This document shows, piece after piece, positions 33,755-43,006 of a stretch of 64,000 nt of DNA; within the stretch, counting starts at the first letter, position 1; each line of letters begins with the position of its first letter. The position numbers and the translations under genes were made by a program. The notes beneath the pieces are model-generated. The model saw nothing but the letters and a program-made list of their open reading frames with translations, made no database searches and had not been told where the DNA came from. Origin of the DNA: Shewanella hanedai (GTDB taxonomy: Bacteria; Pseudomonadota; Gammaproteobacteria; Enterobacterales; Shewanellaceae); contig NZ_VKGK01000021.1 in NCBI RefSeq assembly GCF_007197645.1, positions 1-64,000 on the forward strand. The letters are read 5' to 3'.

Positions 33755-36700
33755 TTATTTACTAACAGATTGAGTCTGAAATTTGTCTATTAACTGCAGC
33801 AGACTTAATGCTTGTTGTTTCACATCTCCGACATTTTGATTCAGATTTTCCAACATTGTCGCACTCTGTTGAATGGTACTGTCAACATTCTTCATCGCTT
33901 CGGACACGTGTACCACCTGACTTTGCTGCTGTTTCATGGCTAATGTCACTTCACCAACATTATTTTTCACTCCTTCGCTAGAGATGGTGATCTCTTTAAG
34001 AAGCTGACCAGATTCGGCCACAAGCCCCGCACCAGTATTGACTCTCTCAACTGAATCATTAATCAGGTTTGATATCTCTTTAGCCGCATTGGAACTACGT
34101 TGTGCAAGGTTTCTTACCTCACCTGCAACCACGGCAAAACCTCTCCCTTGCTCTCCAGCTCTAGCCGCTTCGACCGCCGCATTGAGTGCCAACAAGTTAG
34201 TTTGAAAAGCAATTTCATCAATAACGCTAATGATATTAGACATCTTGGCACTCGACCGAGAAATGCCATTCATAGCAAGGATCACCTCATCAACAACACG
34301 CTCACCTTCGATAGCGTATTGATTGGCTTGCTCTGACATCTTTGTAGACTGCTGCGCTTTATTCAGTGTGTCACTGATTGAGGACTGCATCTGCGTCATC
34401 GCGCTAGCAATGCTTTCCACACTGGCCACTTGCTCATCAACTTGTTGGTTAAGACCGAATGTTTCATCTGAGGCTTCTAATGTTTTGTTATTGACGACGT
34501 TGGCTGCGGTGCGGATCTCATCAATCATGACAACGAGATTGTTGACAGTTCGATTGATACTCAGTTTTAAAACAGCATATTCTCCCTCTACCGCCATAGT
34601 AAACGACTCTGACAAGTTACCTTCGGCGAGTGCCACCATGACGTTCTTAGACTCATTGAGCGTCAACTCTATTGCGTCACAAGTTTGATTAACCGATCGT
34701 GAAAGTTGATTGAAGTCGCCAAACGTGTCAATTGTCACCCTTTGGTCTAACTGTCCATGTGCTAAGGAATCCATCACTTGGGATATTGCCTTAACGACTT
34801 GATCGCAGGAAGTGGCGGCATTATTAACTTCGCGGGTCAAATCTAGTAACTGGCCTTTGGCATTGACTGTAACTTGCTGATCAAACTCACCAGCAGCAAC
34901 CTTTCTCATCACTGACGAGATATTGTTAATGACATCTTTAGTACCTGCTGCAGCAAGGTTTATACTCAACTTAAGCTTAGCTAAGTCGCCTTTAGCATCA
35001 ACAGAAACCTGCTGACTAAAGTCACCTTCGGCCAATGAATCCATCACCCCGATGATATCCCTAACAATATCATCTGTGATGTTAGAGGCTGCATTAACAC
35101 TATTTTTTATCAACGCAAGCTGGCCGTGTGCATCACAACTAATTTGCTTGCCATACACTCCCTGTTGAATTGACTCCATCACTTCGCCAATTTCATTAAT
35201 AACTAACTCAGTATTTTCGATATTTTGATTGATAGCTTGCTTAAACACTTTCAACTCACCAGCGACATTACTTCCCACTCTCACGCTGTAATTACCCACC
35301 TCTAATTGCTGCATTACGCCAGTAGCATCCTGAATAAAACTGGCCATACTTTCCGCGGTTTGGTTGACCGTCATTTTAAGCGTAAACAATTGCCCCAGCG
35401 CAGGCACACTGACTCGTTGAGTAAAATCACCTTGCTGGATAGCTTTCATCACTTGATCAATATTGTGGATAATCAGCTCTGTATTTTCTATATTTTGATT
35501 GATGGCTTGTTTGAAGGTTTTTAGCTCGCCGACAACATCAACTTTCACTCTAACACTGTAATTTCCAGCCTCTAATTGCTGCATAACACCAGTAGCATCC
35601 TGAATGAAGCTGGCCATGCTTTCGGCTGTTTGATTAACTGTCACTTTAAGCGTCAACAACTGCCCTTGTGCATGTGCATTGACCCGTTGAGTAAAGTCAC
35701 CTTGCTGTATAGCCTTCATCACTTGACCAATATCTTCAATAACCAGCTCGGTATTATTAATATTTTGATTGATGACTTGCTTGAAGGTATCTAACTCACC
35801 TGAAACATGCACTGAAACCCTAACACCATAATTCCCAGCCTCGACGCTTTGCATCACCGAAACGGTATCATCAATAAACGTGGCAGTGCTTTGCGCCGTG
35901 GCATTCACCATCGTCTTCAGCTCCAGCAATTGCCCTTGAGCATTGACCTCAACCCTTTGAGTAAAGTCTCCCAGTTCAATCGCCTTCATCACCCGGCCTA
36001 TATCATCAATGGAATCTGTAATCGAACGAGCTGAACCATTGATAGTGCCTTTTAGATCATTCAGATCCCCAGCCATCTCAGTATTAACCCTGCGTTTGAA
36101 GTTGCCTTTAGCCAACTCTTCAACAGTGCGATTAATATCTTGTACCGCAGCATCAAGAGAATTGAGCATCTCATTGAGTGCTTGCGCAGCTTTACCCGTT
36201 TCATCGTTACTGTTGACCTTAGTGCGCATAGAAAAGCGCCACTGAGACTTAAGATCAAGGATGAAAGTTGAGAGATCTTGTATCGGTGATGCAATAGAGC
36301 GTCCAAACTTAATTGCAATGAAAATAGTCATAAACAACAAACCCACCATCATCACAATAAACAGCAATCTTAGAGATGAGATTGCAGCATAAGCTTCCTG
36401 CGTGCTTTGCTCGACCACTAACGCCCATTGGGTACCCATGACAATTAAGGGAGAATATGCAGCAACCACATCATCGCCAAGGTAGTTTTGGCTTTCAATA
36501 AACCCAGACTGATTTGCTAACGCATTAGTAATTTGAGGGGTTTCGACGGATACCTGACTTCGGGAGTTAAATGACTCTTGAACTGAGTATTTCGGGTCAA
36601 AAAAGCTATCAGAACGCATCTTTTTATCATTGCCGACAAGGTATGATTCCCCTGTTTTCCCCAAACCAAAAGTCGAACTCATAACCTGAGAAACTTGATC

Positions 36701-37534
36701 CAAAGGCAGTTGAAAAATTAAGACCCCTATGAGTTGTTCTTCAGCAAAAATAGGGCTAGCAATAAAGCTTGCGGGAGCTTCATAGGAGGGGGTGTAAGGG
36801 GCGTAATCAACAAAAACAGTATCTTGATTGGTAACCGCATCACGGTAAGCCTGCGCTAGCCCACTTGCCTTGTAAGGACCATGTTCAAGACTCGTTGCAT
36901 AATCTAACTCTTTGTAGACCGAATAAACCACCTGATGACTCTTGGCATCAACAAGGAAAATATCGTAATAGCCGAACTCTGAAACATAATTGCTAAAATC
37001 TTGGTGATACTGACTATGTGTGCGGTCATAGCTTGTTGAGCCACCGTTATCAGTCAACTTATCTTTTTCACCAAGCGGGTAAGGGTTTAAACTGATATAA
37101 CGAGTTTGTAATGCTTTCGCGATTGCTGACAGCGATGAAACTAACCTTACATCATCAATTTTATCTTTGGTATCTGCAAAGTATTTGACGGCAAACTCAT
37201 CACGATAATACTGGCTTAATTGGCTCAACTCATTCTCTGGTTGTTGTTCTAAATAGCGATTAAAGCCGTTTGAAAAGTCACTTAACGCGTTACGCGCCAT
37301 ACTGCTTTGACTCAAGTTTTCCAGTTGCGACTGAGCCGTCGTAAAATATTGATTAATAATACTGGCTTTTAATTCCGCAACAGCGGTTAATGCAGATGAC
37401 TTATCATTTGATAGGGCGTTTGAACTATTAAAAAGTGCAACCGATGCGATAATAATCGCGGGGACTAATCCTATAATTAAGAGGACAAGCGTTAACTTTC
37501 TAGCCAATAGCATATTATTAAAATAATGAGTCAT
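33755..37534 (-). CDS. Methyl-accepting chemotaxis protein with a poly-HAMP array
   Basis: 1,259 residues, about twice the usual receptor length. Order: membrane helix (about 12-32), periplasmic Cache-like sensor (about 40-380), second helix (about 387-410), a canonical HAMP, then about twelve further HAMP-like modules of 45 residues each (to about residue 1000), and the receptor signalling hairpin (about 1040-1250). The hairpin tip is intact: FQTNLLALNAAVEAARAGE near residue 1115. The modules alternate two types: VMKAIxxGDFTQRV...GQL and VMQxxExGNYxVRV...GEL. No CheB/CheR-binding pentapeptide is at the end (it finishes FQTQSVSK). It signals through CheA/CheW. The sensor resembles that of the diguanylate cyclase at 28640. 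An AAGGAAGG precedes the ATG. Confidence 0.95.
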   Translation of the reverse strand: MTHYFNNMLLARKLTLVLLIIGLVPAIIIASVALFNSSNALSNDKSSALTAVAELKASIINQYFTTAQSQLENLSQSSMARNALSDFSNGFNRYLEQQPENELSQLSQYYRDEFAVKYFADTKDKIDDVRLVSSLSAIAKALQTRYISLNPYPLGEKDKLTDNGGSTSYDRTHSQYHQDFSNYVSEFGYYDIFLVDAKSHQVVYSVYKELDYATSLEHGPYKASGLAQAYRDAVTNQDTVFVDYAPYTPSYEAPASFIASPIFAEEQLIGVLIFQLPLDQVSQVMSSTFGLGKTGESYLVGNDKKMRSDSFFDPKYSVQESFNSRSQVSVETPQITNALANQSGFIESQNYLGDDVVAAYSPLIVMGTQWALVVEQSTQEAYAAISSLRLLFIVMMVGLLFMTIFIAIKFGRSIASPIQDLSTFILDLKSQWRFSMRTKVNSNDETGKAAQALNEMLNSLDAAVQDINRTVEELAKGNFKRRVNTEMAGDLNDLKGTINGSARSITDSIDDIGRVMKAIELGDFTQRVEVNAQGQLLELKTMVNATAQSTATFIDDTVSVMQSVEAGNYGVRVSVHVSGELDTFKQVINQNINNTELVIEDIGQVMKAIQQGDFTQRVNAHAQGQLLTLKVTVNQTAESMASFIQDATGVMQQLEAGNYSVRVKVDVVGELKTFKQAINQNIENTELIIHNIDQVMKAIQQGDFTQRVSVPALGQLFTLKMTVNQTAESMASFIQDATGVMQQLEVGNYSVRVGSNVAGELKVFKQAINQNIENTELVINEIGEVMESIQQGVYGKQISCDAHGQLALIKNSVNAASNITDDIVRDIIGVMDSLAEGDFSQQVSVDAKGDLAKLKLSINLAAAGTKDVINNISSVMRKVAAGEFDQQVTVNAKGQLLDLTREVNNAATSCDQVVKAISQVMDSLAHGQLDQRVTIDTFGDFNQLSRSVNQTCDAIELTLNESKNVMVALAEGNLSESFTMAVEGEYAVLKLSINRTVNNLVVMIDEIRTAANVVNNKTLEASDETFGLNQQVDEQVASVESIASAMTQMQSSISDTLNKAQQSTKMSEQANQYAIEGERVVDEVILAMNGISRSSAKMSNIISVIDEIAFQTNLLALNAAVEAARAGEQGRGFAVVAGEVRNLAQRSSNAAKEISNLINDSVERVNTGAGLVAESGQLLKEITISSEGVKNNVGEVTLAMKQQQSQVVHVSEAMKNVDSTIQQSATMLENLNQNVGDVKQQALSLLQLIDKFQTQSVSK
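35201..35740 (-). repeat. 270-bp tandem duplication inside the poly-HAMP receptor
   Basis: Two 270-base units (about 35471-35740 and 35201-35470) each encode one pair of HAMP-like modules, 90 residues. By hand alignment 16 of 90 residues differ between the two protein copies. The out-of-frame sequence is similar as well, which points to duplication at the DNA level rather than convergent evolution of modules. Confidence 0.85.
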
Positions 37535-37924
37535 GTCTTGCCTTCCTTCGTGACACAGATAATCAAGCGTCCTGTATTTCTGACTAATTCGTTATTTTCA
37601 CCGTACATCCGATTAACTATAGTTCAATAGGTTAAGGTTAAGGTGAAGGTGAAGGTGTAAATTATGCCTCCCTCTTCTATCCCTGCCCCTCTTACGGTTT
37701 CACCTTCATTTTCAATACCGAACAATTGATTTGGATACTTATGCTAAACAGGTTTCATTTTCACGCAATCGCTTGGTGTTTCTCAGTCGAATTAGGTAAA
37801 GTGTCAGCTATGGTTACAACTGGTTAGCCTTGTGGCACATCTTCGATGTACTTAATTGACCTCTTTAAATCAAGCAATCAAAACTGATAACAATAAATAA
37901 TAATTATAAAATTAAAGGAAAGGT
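37535..37924. other. Promoter-bearing intergenic region with hexamer repeats
   Basis: About 390 bases between the divergent chemoreceptor (-) and the POT-like transporter (+). No gene is seen. The stretch 37630-37659 is a short imperfect hexamer tandem (GGTTAA twice, GGTGAA twice, GGTGTA). The right end is A/T-rich, with ATAACAATAAATAATAATTA before the transporter's RBS (AAAGGAAAGGT). Confidence 0.55.
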
Positions 37925-39457
37925 ATGAGCGATTCCAAAAATGCTTACGCAGATAACGATCTGCGGGAAGTGAAACAGCTAGGCATGTGGGCTTCTATTG
38001 CCAGCTTAAGTTATATTTTCTGGATTGTAGGCGGAATGGAGCTCGTTGAGCGTATTGCCTATTACGGTGTTAAAGCCAGTGCGGGGCTTTACGCTAAAGC
38101 GCCAGTGTCTGAGGGAGGCTTAGGAATAAGCCTTAGCGACTACGGTATCATTCTTGCGATTTGGGCCATGATGCAGACCTTCATCCCTGTCTTTACTGGC
38201 GGTATATCCGATAGAGTAGGATACAAAGAGACCATCTTCGCATCCACCATCATAAAAATCTCTGGCTATTTGGTCATGGCTTTCTTCCCTAATTTTTATG
38301 GTTTTCTGTTCGGCGCAATATTGCTCGCTGGAGGAACTGGGATATTTAAACCTGGGATTCAAGGCACCTTAGTCCTCTCAACAGGGAGGCAGAACACCTC
38401 TATGGCTTGGGGCATCTTCTACCAAGTAGTCAATATTGGTGGCTTCTTGGGTCCACTAGTTGCCGTGCACATGCGCCAACTCTCTTGGGATAATGTCTTC
38501 TTCGCCTGTGCCGCTATCATTTCACTTAACTTCCTATTTTTACTCGCCTATAAAGAGCCAGGCAAAGAGGAACGTTTAGAACGTAAGCGTAAGGTAGAAT
38601 CCGGTGAAATCCAGCAACAAGCACTCTGGAAAGATGCGCTTCATGAGCTTAAAAAACCCGTGGTTATCTACTACATGTTGGTATTTGCAGGCTTCTGGTT
38701 CTTGTTCAACTCATTATTTGATGTCTTACCGATTTATATTGCCGAATGGGTTGATACCAGCGTTATCGTCACCTCGCTATTTGGTGCTGAAGGGACCTCA
38801 AACGGTTTCTTTCAATTCTGGCTAGGTTTGGATAATACTGGCACAAAAGTAATGCCTGAAGGCATGCTGAACCTCAATGCTGGTATGATCATGACCACCT
38901 GTTTCTTAGTGGCTGCACTTACAGCAAAATATCGAATTACGACAGCCATGTTAGCTGGATGTGTGCTGAGTATTTTCGCCTTCGTATTGATTGGTGCAAC
39001 CAATGCAGCTTGGATGGTCGTTCTGGCCATTGTCATGTTCTCATTTGGCGAAATGATGATAAGCCCAAAGAAAAATGAGTTTATGGGAAATATTGCTCCT
39101 GAAGGCAAAAAAGCCATGTACTTAGGTTTCGTCATGTTGCCACAAGGCATAGGTTGGACCCTAGAGGGATATTACGGTCCTAGACTCTATGAGATCTATG
39201 CGTCAAAAGAAATTTTCTCACTTGAGTTACTATCACAGCGTGGTATGAGCGCCCAAGAGATAAGTGCTATCCCTCAGGGAGAAGCGTTCACCACGTTAGT
39301 CGCTTACACAGGGGAATCAGCACAAATGCTAACAACCTTGTTATACAACACCCATGATGTCGGCATGGCTTGGTATATTATTGCAGCTATAGGCACAATC
39401 TCTGCTGTTGGTATTTATCTGTATGGTAAGTGGTTATTGAAATTACAACAAAGTTAA
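37925..39457 (+). CDS. POT/PTR-like major facilitator transporter
   Basis: 510 residues with about 14 predicted membrane helices. The N-terminal GMELVERIAYYGVKA matches the proton-coupled oligopeptide transporter ExxER motif on the first helix. GGISDRVGYKETIF is the major-facilitator loop 2-3 motif (GxxxDRxGRR/K), and TGIFKPGIQGTL corresponds to the POT signature on helices 4-5. It probably takes up small peptides or related solutes with protons. The middle loop (about 210-250) is long and charged. The sequence departs from typical DtpA-type proteins, so the substrate should be taken as open. The gene is monocistronic and ends before a hairpin. Confidence 0.78.
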   Translation: MSDSKNAYADNDLREVKQLGMWASIASLSYIFWIVGGMELVERIAYYGVKASAGLYAKAPVSEGGLGISLSDYGIILAIWAMMQTFIPVFTGGISDRVGYKETIFASTIIKISGYLVMAFFPNFYGFLFGAILLAGGTGIFKPGIQGTLVLSTGRQNTSMAWGIFYQVVNIGGFLGPLVAVHMRQLSWDNVFFACAAIISLNFLFLLAYKEPGKEERLERKRKVESGEIQQQALWKDALHELKKPVVIYYMLVFAGFWFLFNSLFDVLPIYIAEWVDTSVIVTSLFGAEGTSNGFFQFWLGLDNTGTKVMPEGMLNLNAGMIMTTCFLVAALTAKYRITTAMLAGCVLSIFAFVLIGATNAAWMVVLAIVMFSFGEMMISPKKNEFMGNIAPEGKKAMYLGFVMLPQGIGWTLEGYYGPRLYEIYASKEIFSLELLSQRGMSAQEISAIPQGEAFTTLVAYTGESAQMLTTLLYNTHDVGMAWYIIAAIGTISAVGIYLYGKWLLKLQQS

Positions 39458-39522
39458 CGGTGATGAGTCATTATCAGCATTAGTGACTGCTGAAACATAT
39501 TCATCGATACGAAGTAAACAAC

Positions 39523-39557
39523 TTGAATAAGGAGAACTTAGTGCTCTCCTTATTCAA
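39523..39557. terminator. Hairpin between convergent genes
   Basis: TTGAATAAGGAGA (39523-39535) and TCTCCTTATTCAA (39545-39557) make a 13-bp stem with a 9-base loop, shared by the transporter (+) and the EIIC-EAL gene (-). It has no long T run. Confidence 0.7.
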
Positions 39558-39571
39558 TAATAGAAGAGCTA

Positions 39572-41605
39572 TTAATCATTACCCCTAGGAGATTCAAGCT
39601 CGTTAATCGACTGAGCATATTTTTTGGCTTCTAGCATCGGCATCGCCTTGGCGTACAACCAACCTTGAATGTAATCGACCCCAGCTAGCTTGACAAAATC
39701 GGCCTCCTCCTTCGTTTCGACCCCTTCAGCGATCAAGGAAAAACCCAAACTCTTACATAGCATACAAGTGTGCTTATAAAGAGTTTTCCCCTTGGAATTA
39801 GAGGTGTACTGAAGAATACTTCTATCTAGTTTGACCCCATTAACACTTATTTTACTCAGTAAGCTTAAGCTCGAGAAACCCATTCCGAAATCATCAAGCA
39901 CAAAGGAGAAACCATGATTACTTAACAGAGCAATGCACTCCTCAACCCGTTTTAGATCGGACATAAAAACTGACTCGAGCAGTTCAATTTCAATGCTATC
40001 AGCCATCAAGCCCAACATCCCTATCAAGCTATCTTGCATCTCTTGCTCTAAAATATTATTAGGGTTTAAATTGATACTGACTTTGGGATAAAAGCCTTCC
40101 GCTTGCCACTGTTTAAGATCATCAGCAACGGTCTTAATCACAAAATTGTCGATTAGATTATCGTAACCAGCATCATCAAATTCTTTGATAAAGAAGGGAC
40201 CGACAATTTTTCCAGACTCCATTTGCAACCTCAACAATGCTTCAAATCCAGTCACCTTATTTGTCTCTAAGCTGATTTTAGGCTGATAATGCAGCAGTAA
40301 TTCACCATTTAACACTTCGCGAATTGTTTTCTTTAACTTATTCCCCGCCGCTAACTCTTCAGACTGTTTTTGAGAATAATTAAGTTCAGATAATCGAGCA
40401 AACCCCGTTTGCAACTGCATCTTATTCTCCAGCATATTCTCAGACACACTACCGTTATTTATCAATTCATACCGACGAACAAATGGCAAATAGATCAAAA
40501 TATTGAGCACTATTAATCCAGCCTGGAAAGCAACAACAGCAAAGTTATCGCTGGCAATATAGGCATTTAATAATGGTGGAGTGATCCAAGCAAAACCTTG
40601 GCCATTAAACGTCAGTAATCCCGACGAAACAGCAAAGTAACCAATAAACATATTCATACAGGGTAAAAGTACAAATGGGATCATCAACTTCAAATTAAAA
40701 GTAATAGGGAGGCCATAAATAAGAATTTCATTAATATTAAAAAATGAAAAAGGCAGCGCGATTTTGGCAACATTTAAAGAGCTGCTATCTTTTGAAGAGA
40801 TAAATATCGCAATGATAAGCGCCATGGTTCCGCCACTGCCGCCAAACAAGATAAAAATGTCCATAAACTGAGTGATAGTTAAATGAGGAAAAATCTCCCG
40901 CAACCCATTATCTGTGCCCACGAACAATTGAAAAGTAATATCACCATGCACTCCAATAGACCAAAGAATGTGGGTAGTGAGTACTCTAAAGAACACCTCA
41001 CCAAAGTTACCGGCATTGGCAAGCTCCTCTACTGACAGTTCAAATAGAAATTCAACGACATAACTTAACGTAAAAACAGCCAGAGTGACGATTAAGAAAC
41101 TTATCATCATAGGAACAAGTAAATTTAAGTGCTGTTTTAAATATTCACTTAAATTAGCCGTTTTTATAAAACTCAGGATTTCAATCCCTGCCATTTTTTG
41201 TAGAGTATAAGCCATTAAAATTGGAATGATGACAGCTCTTGGATCTGCCAACATCTCAGAGAAATGATAAAAGACTTCTATCGTCGAAACCGGATGAACA
41301 TGGAGCGAAATTAACGTCACAATTGATAAAGAGGCCAATGCGACAGGTGAAAGGTTTAAATATTTTGCAAAATGGATAGAAATTGACAATAGAACTAAAA
41401 AGGGGAAAAAAGCATGCAGATTTATACTAAATTGACTAAACCAAATATAATTTTGGCTTTGCTCCCATATAGGTTGCCATACGTTCACCAACGCTAATAT
41501 CAGCGAAAGAAATGAATTAATGACAATAAATGGAATTAGAGCAACAAAAGACTCTTTGATTGCTATTAGAAAAATACGATCTGAAGACTGCCACATCCTT
41601 GGCAT
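39572..41605 (-). CDS. Fusion of a PTS EIIC-type permease domain with an EAL phosphodiesterase
   Basis: 677 residues. The first about 390 residues are a polytopic membrane domain of the PTS EIIC type: many helices, with the conserved turn GVHGDITFQLF and later NEILIYGLPITFN, the lactose/cellobiose EIIC active-loop signature region. A short linker leads to an EAL domain (about 435-665). EAL key residues are intact: EALLR, the Asn of NLNPNN, the Glu of ELLES, DDFGMGFSSL, KLD, AEGVE and QGW. It should therefore hydrolyse c-di-GMP in response to a sugar or to the state of the PTS. There is no EIIA or EIIB domain. An AGGG eight bases upstream supports the start. Confidence 0.9.
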   Translation of the reverse strand: MPRMWQSSDRIFLIAIKESFVALIPFIVINSFLSLILALVNVWQPIWEQSQNYIWFSQFSINLHAFFPFLVLLSISIHFAKYLNLSPVALASLSIVTLISLHVHPVSTIEVFYHFSEMLADPRAVIIPILMAYTLQKMAGIEILSFIKTANLSEYLKQHLNLLVPMMISFLIVTLAVFTLSYVVEFLFELSVEELANAGNFGEVFFRVLTTHILWSIGVHGDITFQLFVGTDNGLREIFPHLTITQFMDIFILFGGSGGTMALIIAIFISSKDSSSLNVAKIALPFSFFNINEILIYGLPITFNLKLMIPFVLLPCMNMFIGYFAVSSGLLTFNGQGFAWITPPLLNAYIASDNFAVVAFQAGLIVLNILIYLPFVRRYELINNGSVSENMLENKMQLQTGFARLSELNYSQKQSEELAAGNKLKKTIREVLNGELLLHYQPKISLETNKVTGFEALLRLQMESGKIVGPFFIKEFDDAGYDNLIDNFVIKTVADDLKQWQAEGFYPKVSINLNPNNILEQEMQDSLIGMLGLMADSIEIELLESVFMSDLKRVEECIALLSNHGFSFVLDDFGMGFSSLSLLSKISVNGVKLDRSILQYTSNSKGKTLYKHTCMLCKSLGFSLIAEGVETKEEADFVKLAGVDYIQGWLYAKAMPMLEAKKYAQSINELESPRGND

Positions 41606-41799
41606 ATAAAACCCTCACAAGCAAAACCATAGGCATTCTGACCGCAAAACAATAATACAACAACCGTTAATGTCGCCAGAGAACAATAAAGCAGTTGGTA
41701 AACACTAGGCTGAATTAAGGTGTTTTAAATACAGGTTTTAATTTCAGGTATGTGCAGAGTTAATAATACTAATCAGTAAAGCTCTATTTCTAGAAACAA

Positions 41800-41827
41800 A
41801 AAAAGCTAACATAAATGTTAGCTTTTT
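41800..41827 (-). terminator. Intrinsic terminator after the SatP-like gene
   Basis: AAAAAGCTAACA, loop TTTA (minus strand) and TGTTAGCTTTTT give a 12-bp stem with a T run after the stop codon of the gene at 41852 (-). Confidence 0.9.
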
Positions 41828-41851
41828 ATATTTTTAGAAAAATAACAGTTA

Positions 41852-42463
41852 TTAAGCAGCTTTTAGCTGGGTTTCAACTTGAAGCGGCTTTATCTCTTTT
41901 ACCGCAAGTTCGCCCACAGGCAAAATAGTACGGCCATACTCAGCATTTAGTACTTGCGCCATTGCAAAGTAGATAGCGCTGGCACCACAGAAGATACCTT
42001 CGAAACCAGCAATAGTGCCAATTAATGCACTACCAGTGAAATCTTTAGCTGCTAATAGGAAAAAGAGTACGGTAAGCGAACCAAAAACAACCTGTTTAGC
42101 ACGTGGGTAACGTAGTGAACCTACGAACATAAATGCGGTGAAGATACCCCATAATGTTAAATACCAACCCATAAAACCAGCAGGACTTGCTCCACTTAGC
42201 CCCATTTTAGGCATAACAAGTAGGCCAACCAAAGTTAACCAGAATAAGCCGTATGAAGTGAAAGCTGTGGTACCGAATGTATCACCACGTTTAAAGCACA
42301 TAATGCCAACGATCACTTGGCCTATGCCACCATAGAAAATGCCCATGGCTAAAATCATGGAATCAATCGGGAAAAAACCCGCATTATGAATGTTTAACAG
42401 TATGGTGGTCATACCGAAACCCATCAGCCCTAATGGCGCTGGGTTAGCTAGCTTAGTTGACAT
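41852..42463 (-). CDS. satP: Acetate/succinate transporter of the GPR1/FUN34/SatP family
   Basis: 203 residues with six membrane helices. The family signature NPAPLGLMGFGMTT is at residues 7-20 (NPAPLGL), followed by GIFYGGIGQVIVGIMCFKRG and FTSYGLFWL, typical of SatP/YaaH. It carries acetate or succinate with protons. The charged C-terminal end (VGELAVKEIKPLQVE) is longer than in the enterobacterial protein. A GTAGGGAAAATAG precedes the ATG. The gene is monocistronic, with a terminator at 41800-41827. Confidence 0.93.
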   Translation of the reverse strand: MSTKLANPAPLGLMGFGMTTILLNIHNAGFFPIDSMILAMGIFYGGIGQVIVGIMCFKRGDTFGTTAFTSYGLFWLTLVGLLVMPKMGLSGASPAGFMGWYLTLWGIFTAFMFVGSLRYPRAKQVVFGSLTVLFFLLAAKDFTGSALIGTIAGFEGIFCGASAIYFAMAQVLNAEYGRTILPVGELAVKEIKPLQVETQLKAA

Positions 42464-43006
42464 CTATTTTCCCTACAGGAATTTTCTAACAAAATTGAAT
42501 TTATTTAAATATACCTAGCACATCGCTCGACGCTAATAAGTCCTTCATCTAGAAATGGCGTGGGTATAAATCATGCGCGGCGCATTCTAGTGGAAGGGAT
42601 CTAACAGATCAAACGAGAAAATCTAGTCTATAAATTAGAAAATGATGGGGGAAGAAAAATAGTCAGATTACACATACTTGTTGATAATGAAGGTACTATT
42701 TTAATATTATCATAAGCTTAACAAGCATTATCATTAATTCTCATTCGAAAATTATTTTATCAAATTTATTAATAATTCAATATTTTCAACAGGTTAACTA
42801 TGAAAGGAAAAACTCATATTCAGATCAAATACAGCTAAAGCCGGCATTGATCTCTAAAACCGGAAAAACAAGATCGGCATCACACATAAGGTCTATATCA
42901 AAGAGGTTTTACCAATGGTCAAAGGTTGAAATAATGACCTAAGCAACCACGGATCACACTTAAGCAAACAAGTTAGCCATGCATCACAAAACTAACATTA
43001 TTTTAG
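42464..43006. other. Long intergenic stretch with a possible Fur-type site
   Basis: About 540 bases, no gene. CATTATCATTAATTCTCATT at 42727-42746 (reverse strand AATGAGAATT...GATAATG) has two TGAkAAT units like a Fur-box but is less symmetric than the site at 22097. A twelve-codon frame (ATG at about 42800) that ends at once is not a convincing gene. The promoter of the SatP gene lies at the left end. The rest has no recognisable structure. Confidence 0.4.

Noticed and set aside
34323..36245. Several open frames on the plus strand inside the chemoreceptor gene
   Set aside because: They mirror the repeated HAMP-coding DNA on the minus strand; their similarity to each other comes from the 270-bp duplication.
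42800..42840. Short ATG-led frame after the weak Fur-type site
   Set aside because: It ends after twelve codons and has no relation to any protein.
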